From: Enoplolaimus lenunculus
Taxonomy: Eukaryota; Nematoda; Enoplea; Enoplida; Thoracostomopsidae
NCBI GenBank assembly: GCA_030248215.1
Contig: JASANG010002504.1
Span: 82,294 to 146,293, forward strand
DNA length: 64,000 nucleotides
Direction: 5' to 3'
The notes below the pieces were generated by a model, which ran no database searches, had not been told where the DNA came from, and was given only the letters and a program-made list of their open reading frames with translations. Position numbers and translations under genes: made by a program. Of this stretch, positions 57,333-64,000 are shown piece after piece (position 1 is the stretch's first letter; every line of letters starts with the position of its first letter).

Positions 57333-60300
57333 AAAACCAAAGCAAGGCTATATAAAGTGGTGAAAGTTCTAGGTCGTAAAATTTAGCGATACAGCTAACG
57401 GGAAAAAAATGCTAGAAATTCAAATGGAAAAAGTTTCGTGCACTTTTCTGTAACGAGTTTTTTGACCGTAGCTACTGAAGGCCACGACTGTTTGGCAAAT
57501 CCTTTGGGCACAGATATTGCCGACGGATCAGTATACCAGTGCAAAAAATTTAAACGAAATGAGGTCTCCCGTTATTCTTGACAACCAACATGCAAACTAA
57601 ACTGAAAATACGCACTTGAGAAGCGCGACATTATATATATGAACACGAAAATATTCATATGATTAACATAAAAATAAACGAATGATGTAAAATTTAATGG
57701 TACAACCACTATCCGGGCAGCATAGTTAATGATGAATTACATAAAGCAGCATAAACGATATTATTGATTTCTAGTTTGAAATGTACACATTTAGTTATGT
57801 AAATAATATTTTGATAAAAGCTTAAACTATATAAGCTTTTGTCTGGCGAGGGGCTGGGTTTGTAATTAAAGCAGTAACCTATGGCTTCTTAAAGGTATAT
57901 TAAAAAATCACCTGAAATTAAATTCAAACCAAAAGCTATGATTCGAAGTTGCTTTAAAGAATCTTCAAACGTCAACAACTATAATTCATTATAAAGTTTT
58001 GTAATTTTTTTTGAAATTTTAATGTAAAGCCTATTGGATTTGAAACTATTGATTAAAAAGCTTATGTATGAATAGGCCGATGAAAAAGTTTCTGAGGGGG
58101 GTGGGCTGGCAAATGTTATGTTGTAGCGGTAGAAAATGCAATGCAAACCAGACCGCACATTGACGTACAGTGACGGACGGCGTTGGAATTAATGTTATAA
58201 GAAGTAAGCAATAGTGCTAATCTTATCCTTACGGAGCAAACAATTTCAACGAGGACATGCGTGGATGTTACATGACATACAAACGGCACTAAAACATATC
58301 CCGCAAGGGTTCGATTCTTCTTTTATATGGTGAAACCACCTTATTTATTCTTTGGTGATGGCGTTGTACTTAGAACGGTTACCGTCAATACCAGTCATAC
58401 TGTCATGTTTAAATTAACATACCATTGTGTTAAAAAATTAGCTACGCCCAAAAATCAAAATATCGCTTTTAGAAATTACATGCGTTACAACACGATATAT
58501 TAAGGATTGCTAGCAAAAGAAGCCGTGCGAACATTATCGGATTCAGAGGAAGGGGCGGGCGCCCTCAGAAATTTTTTGCGATAAAATGGTAATATGCTCC
58601 CACTTTAGGATTTTTCGCTCATAAACAATTCACTTATATAGCGTACAGTAAAAATTGTGTTCCTGAACTTTCGGTCAGCTCGCCCAACGTCTTAGAAATT
58701 TTTGGATTTGCGCCCTTCGTGAACCAAATCAATCAAATTCACAGCTGCTCTTGAAATATTTGCCATACAATTTCAAGTGATTTATAGAGTATCTTAGACT
58801 TCAAGGAGTTACACTGACAGCGAGTTGGAACCAGCTGGTTATTAATTTAAAGGAGATTCTTCTGTTGTTGGTACGGGCTTCTAGTGTCTGGGATTTTGCA
58901 ATTTGGTTTTATAAGCATTTTTGGCGGATGGAAGAAAGAAATGATAAATCAGACTATTATAAAGGATCGGACAAACCATCCATTCCCAACCAGGGGCGTA
59001 TCTAATAAATCTTGGCGGTCGCAGGAGCAATTATTTCTACTTTTTAAAAAGCTTAAGCAATTCTATTTAAGATTAAGCCATTCAAGGACCATTAAACGGA
59101 CTTTCGAAAGATTCAATAACCTAACTGGGTAGGCTACACTTAAACACAATGGTATATCTGAAATAATTTTAATTTAATACTAAACTTAATGAATTTTACT
59201 AACTACATTTGTTTTCGGCATACTACCCCCTACCTTAAACCAAAAATCAGTTCAGCGTAATTCTACTCGTAAACTTTAAAAATATGTTAATTGAACGTAA
59301 ATTTAAAACTCTAGCTGGGTTACCCCCATTAACCTTCCGAATTTTACTTTCGCTCATATTCAAAGTTTAGATCAAGCTAACAATCCCAAAGTTTTAACCT
59401 TTCTCACACTAATATTTTCCGTTTCTCCTGCTACAGAATTTCACGCTTGGTTTCGAACTTCAGAAACTTAAGTGGAGGCGAAAACCATTACTATCTTAGC
59501 TATAGAAGCTTGATGCTCAAGCCGTGGGTGGCTCTTACGTCTTGTGGTGATTCAGAAATGGATGAATACGTGTTGCAATTGCTTTAAAAAACATGGTGCG
59601 ATATACATTATTGTAACGTATATACATGCGCCGAGTCGCCTATATCTAACTAAACGTGAGAAGGGGTTAAGCCTTTAATGGAAAGTTTCAAGTGTCTTAC
59701 TAGGCATAAGCTCTAAGAGCGTCTCCCAATTTTAATCACGTTCTTTTGCTAATACTGCAAATGATATTAATTGCATCGTCTAATTAGACTCTTTTAGATT
59801 TAGTCTGGAAAAGTAATAAATTGATGTTATTCCAGAATTTGGTAATATTGTTTCACGAATCCGGAAACTTCTAAAAATCCTCCGATTCGCTTTAACATCA
59901 TGTTTCTTCTAAGGTGACCTGGTTTGCTTTATCAACTTCAACAATTTTCAATAGGGTTCAATTCAATAGGTTAACCATAAATTAGCAATGTAAAAAAATT
60001 TACCTTAGCTTTAAACAGAGTAGGGTTTTGTGACGTGCAATTAGTTTTTGCAACTTGCTACTGCATAGCCAAGAATGTTTATAAATAAGCGGTGTATAAT
60101 TCAGGGTACAACGAGAGGTGCAATCTCAGGCTCAAGCGGCTAACGAACATTGAATAATGAGTTAAAGAGAGCACGGAACCAAATCTGGCAAAAACTCAAT
60201 AATGTAACATATATTCCGATATCTGGTTAAGACCCGCTGGCGCTACGCCCTCAGAAACTCTACTTAGCTCAACAAAGTGCTCTTGTTAACCATTAAACTC

Positions 60301-61176
60301 TACCCTGAAAATATTATATCCAACGTGCCTCGGCTACCCTTAAAGTCGAGGTCATAGCCAGGATTTCATTTTCAAAAGGGTATCACTCCAACCAAAGTTG
60401 AGAATTTGCGAGTTAGCATAGCGAACGAGGAAAGACAGTTGAATTCGACGGCATAAATAGTGTTTGTTTTTTTAAAGCTCTCCGCAAATTTTCCAAGGGG
60501 TATCTTTCTCAGGTATGCCACCGTTTTATATGCCTCTGCCCCCTCCCAGAAAATCTTATAACCACTGAATTTCACTCTCTACAACTCAGTGTCCGTAAAT
60601 TATCTGTAGGCATGCAGAGATCTTCTTAAAGCGAGATAAAAGGTAGTTGCGAATGGGTCCCGGCGGGGGAATCGTAAAATTAAGGGTTTATATTTTGTGT
60701 GAGTAAGGCAAATTGTTTTTCGTAGTGGTTCTACAAAAATAAAGCATATTTGTTGCTTGGTGCCCTTAAACGTTCGGGTGCAAATTTTTGGGTTTGTTAT
60801 TATGGGCCAAGTTAAAGGAGGGTTCGTTTCAGTTTTAGATGTGCGGAACAGACGGCTGTTTTCAGTTGGCGATAGGTTTTAGGCATCATATTGCTAATTA
60901 TAAAATTATCAGAATGTGTGAAAATTTTTAACTGCATTTTGAGTGTCAGATCTTAAAAACTTCGACTCAAAAAAACATAATACTTTTTGTAATTTCAAAA
61001 CGCTATCGCATTTATAAGAAAAAAGCGTTTTGCATAAACACCAATGTTTTTACTTAACAACCCAAGCAATACCAAGCATTTTATTAAGAAAATAAGCGAA
61101 TAATACTCACAAACATACTCCTTGGAAAATAGCGAAAAGAAGGTTAGTAGATCCGCGGAACACCCAATACGAATTT

Positions 61177-61331
61177 CGACCCATGTAAAGATCAGCGGCG
61201 GAGAGTTTTTCTGTTGGACTAGAATAGAGTCAGCTTATGCTTTAGAAAAATTTTTTTGCTTGGCTTAGGCTTAGGTTTAAACTTAGGAATATGCTTATAA
61301 TACTGTTCCGCCCCTGTTCTTTACATTGGCC
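61177..61331. mobile_element. AAGCCTAAGCC-family MITE with target duplication (right arm)
   Basis: Mirror copy of 39762-39922, flanked by CGAATTT on both sides. Confidence 0.8.
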
Positions 61332-61576
61332 CGAATTTGTATTTATCAGATAGTAAAGACCGACTTGCTAAAACCTCATTGATTATCTGTCAAAATTGTA
61401 TTAAAACCAACAATACGTTAACCACTTTTTCAGCTCAGCGTCGCCCGCGCCCCTATTGATGCAGATTTCTCGGTACATCACAATATATAATAAATACTAT
61501 TTTATCCAGCAAAAAATTGCAAACAACTAAGCTGAAAAACGATGGTAGTACAAAAATTGTTGGTTAATAGAAACAC

Positions 61577-61763
61577 CGGCTCATGAAAAGATCAGGGACG
61601 GCACTTTTTGCGGCGGGACTGCAATAGAGTAAGCTTGAGCTTTGGATAATTATTTTACTTAGGCTCAGACTGTGGCTTAGGTATAAGCTAATTTTTGGCT
61701 TAGGTTTTTAGGCTTACGTGTATGCTTATACTACTGTTATGACCCTGTTCTATACATTGGCCG
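61577..61763. mobile_element. AAGCCTAAGCC-family MITE (right arm)
   Basis: Mirror copy of 39330-39516. Confidence 0.7.
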
Positions 61764-62222
61764 AAGCAATAATTTTACTATTGTAAAAAAATATTTAAAC
61801 ATCATATTGAACACGTATTTTTATGGGCTTCAAAATGAAACCAGGGAAAAAGCAGCTTCGGAGCCAAAAATTTGAAAGCGAACTTTTCGTTATATCGCGT
61901 AAAGAGTTGGCATCTGCGTGCTTCCATATTGGTGGCTCTGGGTACACTAGGTTTTGTGTCAGTTTAATTGAAACAAAAGCGGAAATATCATCTATTTAAA
62001 GGATATATAGATGTTGGGCGTAAAATTTAAAATAGAACAAATAGCTTGGGAGTTAGAAGTAAACTGTGTCATAAACACGGACGATTTGGGGCTCATGATT
62101 TTAACGGAAGTATACTCAATTAAAGCGGAGTTTAAAAAACGTTAGATTTCGAAAACATACTAATAAAGCGTGGCATTTTGTAACACATTTTTCCTGAACA
62201 AAGACAGACAAGGAAAACTTAC

Positions 62223-62382
62223 ATAATTGCCGCATTCGTCCATATATTGGTAAGCAGACTGATTTAAAACTGGTAATCCTGACGAATCGTTGCTAATTTT
62301 TAACATTTCACAGACTGACCCATCACACTGCGTGGTATTTTGCCCACGGAGCATTTCACAACTTTGGTTGTTGTAGTCGGAA
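62223..62382 (-). CDS. Candidate Cys-rich exon (right arm copy)
   Basis: Mirror of 38709-38868 with the same length, acceptor, donor and frame. The 44 residues from its Met are unchanged; the only difference seen nearby is just past the donor. No counterpart of the 35991 first exon is in the window for this copy. Confidence 0.5.
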
Positions 62383-62954
62383 CTGAAATAAAAAAATAAA
62401 ATATTAATTCAAATCTATATTTATATAAGGTTAAAAATAGGATTAATGAATATATACACAAAATCATAGAACTTACTTAATATAGGTAAATAGCGGGTAT
62501 ATAATAAGTTACACTGCATGTCGAAGTTATAAATAAATTCTAATGTTGCAGGGTAAAACCGGATGTACAAAACTGAAACCAGCGGTAAAGCAAAATAATA
62601 AACAGTTGTGATTATATTTGTTCATTGTTACAATAATTTGCGTTTTTATGCTTATTTTCAGAGTCATCTTAATAATCAAAACGTCGAAAACTGCTTTAAA
62701 GTAACAGGAAAACTCGCTAAGCGACACTTCTGCAGAAAATCTAAAAAATTACATTACCGAAATTGCCGGAACCTACTACGGCAGAAATTATGCCGGAGCT
62801 GAAACCGGCGCTGGAGGTCGATTTTCGATCGACGCCGGAACCGGATGTCCGGTTGAACCTTAATTGAATTTTGACACATTTTCTGCAACCAGAATTTTCT
62901 GTTCGCGCACGTAATATTACTAATATACAACCTTCGCAACCAGCTTACTTTAAT

Positions 62955-63249
62955 CAAGAATGCATGATACAACAGTGTGCTGTTGAGGTTCCGCATTGTA
63001 CAAAATGTACATGGCACGCGTTGCGTTTTTAACCGACCCCTCCTTTTTACAGGGGGTACAACCTGTGCCAACCATGGCACTGTAAGTATCCGGCATCAAA
63101 AATGCTACGCTTATTTATTAATTGAGGGGTATTGCATGTGACAGGGATCTCCTCTAAATAAAAGGGGTCGGCGAAAAACGCATCGCCCGGCGTACATTTT
63201 GTACTATGCGGAACGCCAAGAGTTGCACACTTGGTATCATGCACTCTTG
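62955..63249. mobile_element. CAAGAGT-family MITE with target duplication (right arm)
   Basis: Mirror copy of 37838-38137, flanked by ctttaat on both sides (62948-62954 and 63250-63256). Confidence 0.8.
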
Positions 63250-63363
63250 CTTTAATTAATGACTAGGGTTATGTGCTACATAAATTCTAGGATATGGCTT
63301 TTCGTTTTAGAATTGAATTTAAGTCTAAGTCTGACCCAAATATTTTGAAACACAAAAACGCAC

Positions 63364-63452
63364 CTGAGCCGGTATAAGCTGCAGCAAAAAGATTATAACC
63401 TTTGAACTTTTCATGAATAAAAATCTTTCCATTCAAAACAACATTCAATTGG
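63364..63452 (-). CDS. Candidate internal exon (right arm copy)
   Basis: Mirror of 37635-37723, same length and splice sites, with Val changed to Phe in KGYNL(V/F)AAAYTG. Confidence 0.45.
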
Positions 63453-64000
63453 CTAAAATTCAAAGTTCAAATTCCGTAAAGTACAAAAATCGCGTGAAAA
63501 CTTGACAAGTAAACAACATGTAGCCGAAAAATGCAACAATATGGGTGGTACCAGGCATAGCGTCAAGAGCGTCCCCACTGGGGGCATAGGGAACCGTGGT
63601 CCCCAAATTTGGCTGGAGTCCCCCGAGTAGACTCGGCCAGACATTGTGACTAAAATTGGTTTTTCAGTCCATTTCGATTTTTTAATAATTTCAACAACAA
63701 TACCTCCCAAAATTATTCCGTGCATCCAATGAATTTTTCTGTAGATGCCCTTGCGAAAAACGTTGCCTCAAGCAAATTTGAATTCATCTATCATGTTAAA
63801 ATAAAGTCTCATGTTATTTTAAAATCAACAGGTTTTCTTGACAAAACCAAATTCAGATTCAAATCACGCAGGGAAAACGTAGTAGGTTAAGAGGTTATTA
63901 TTACATAAACTCGTTCGGCATCAAAATAGGTTAAAGTCCTTTTCACACTGCAAGTTCTTGCTACTGCAAATTATTCACTGAAATTCAAGCTATTTTATTT

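Larger units (their letters stand above)
51172..64000. repeat. Right arm of the giant inverted repeat (cut by window end)
   Basis: It is the reverse complement of the left arm at high identity. It contains mirror copies of every element described on the left, but shows more single-base indels, most of all in the minisatellite. It lacks a block of about 335 bp present in the left arm at about 36996-37330. Confidence 0.95.

Overview
This is nuclear DNA from an intron-rich, AT-rich invertebrate animal. GT-AG introns of about 0.1 to 3 kb split both recognised genes, and most of the rest is small non-autonomous DNA transposons, minisatellites and one LINE fragment. Both genes are ordinary eukaryotic ones. 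The phylum cannot be fixed from the sequence alone; a tunicate-like or other marine invertebrate is a guess.

Layout. (1) About 0.56-9.9 kb, minus strand: the 5' two thirds of ORC5, an origin recognition complex subunit, in eight well-supported exons plus a tentative first exon; the gene runs off the left edge. Its introns hold several hAT-type MITEs and a LINE 3' end. (2) 11.76-25.33 kb, plus strand: a complete GOLGA2/GM130 cis-Golgi golgin in 24 exons. The exon phases add up to one 1459-residue frame. ORC5 and GOLGA2 are divergent, with about 1.8 kb between their probable starts. (3) 25.3-36 kb: no gene recognised, only nested MITEs, a minisatellite, a GC-rich tract, a hAT element with a perfect 8-bp target duplication and a six-copy 88-bp G-rich array. 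(4) 36.76-64.0 kb: a giant inverted repeat with two arms of about 13 kb around a 1.4-kb spacer. The arms share transposon insertions, a 769-bp TIR element beside an 18-bp minisatellite, and two intact exons of an unidentified gene. That gene may begin at 35991 with a membrane-anchor exon. The right arm is cut by the window end.

The points most worth a second look are: ORC5, whose Walker A and Walker B signatures both look lost; the giant inverted repeat, which may be a real segmental duplication or two haplotypes joined head to head, with an A/C-only tract at its centre; a minisatellite and TIR element that sit side by side in both arms; and several MITE families packed with short subterminal motifs. 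The two recognised genes have unrelated jobs, one in DNA replication and one in Golgi tethering.
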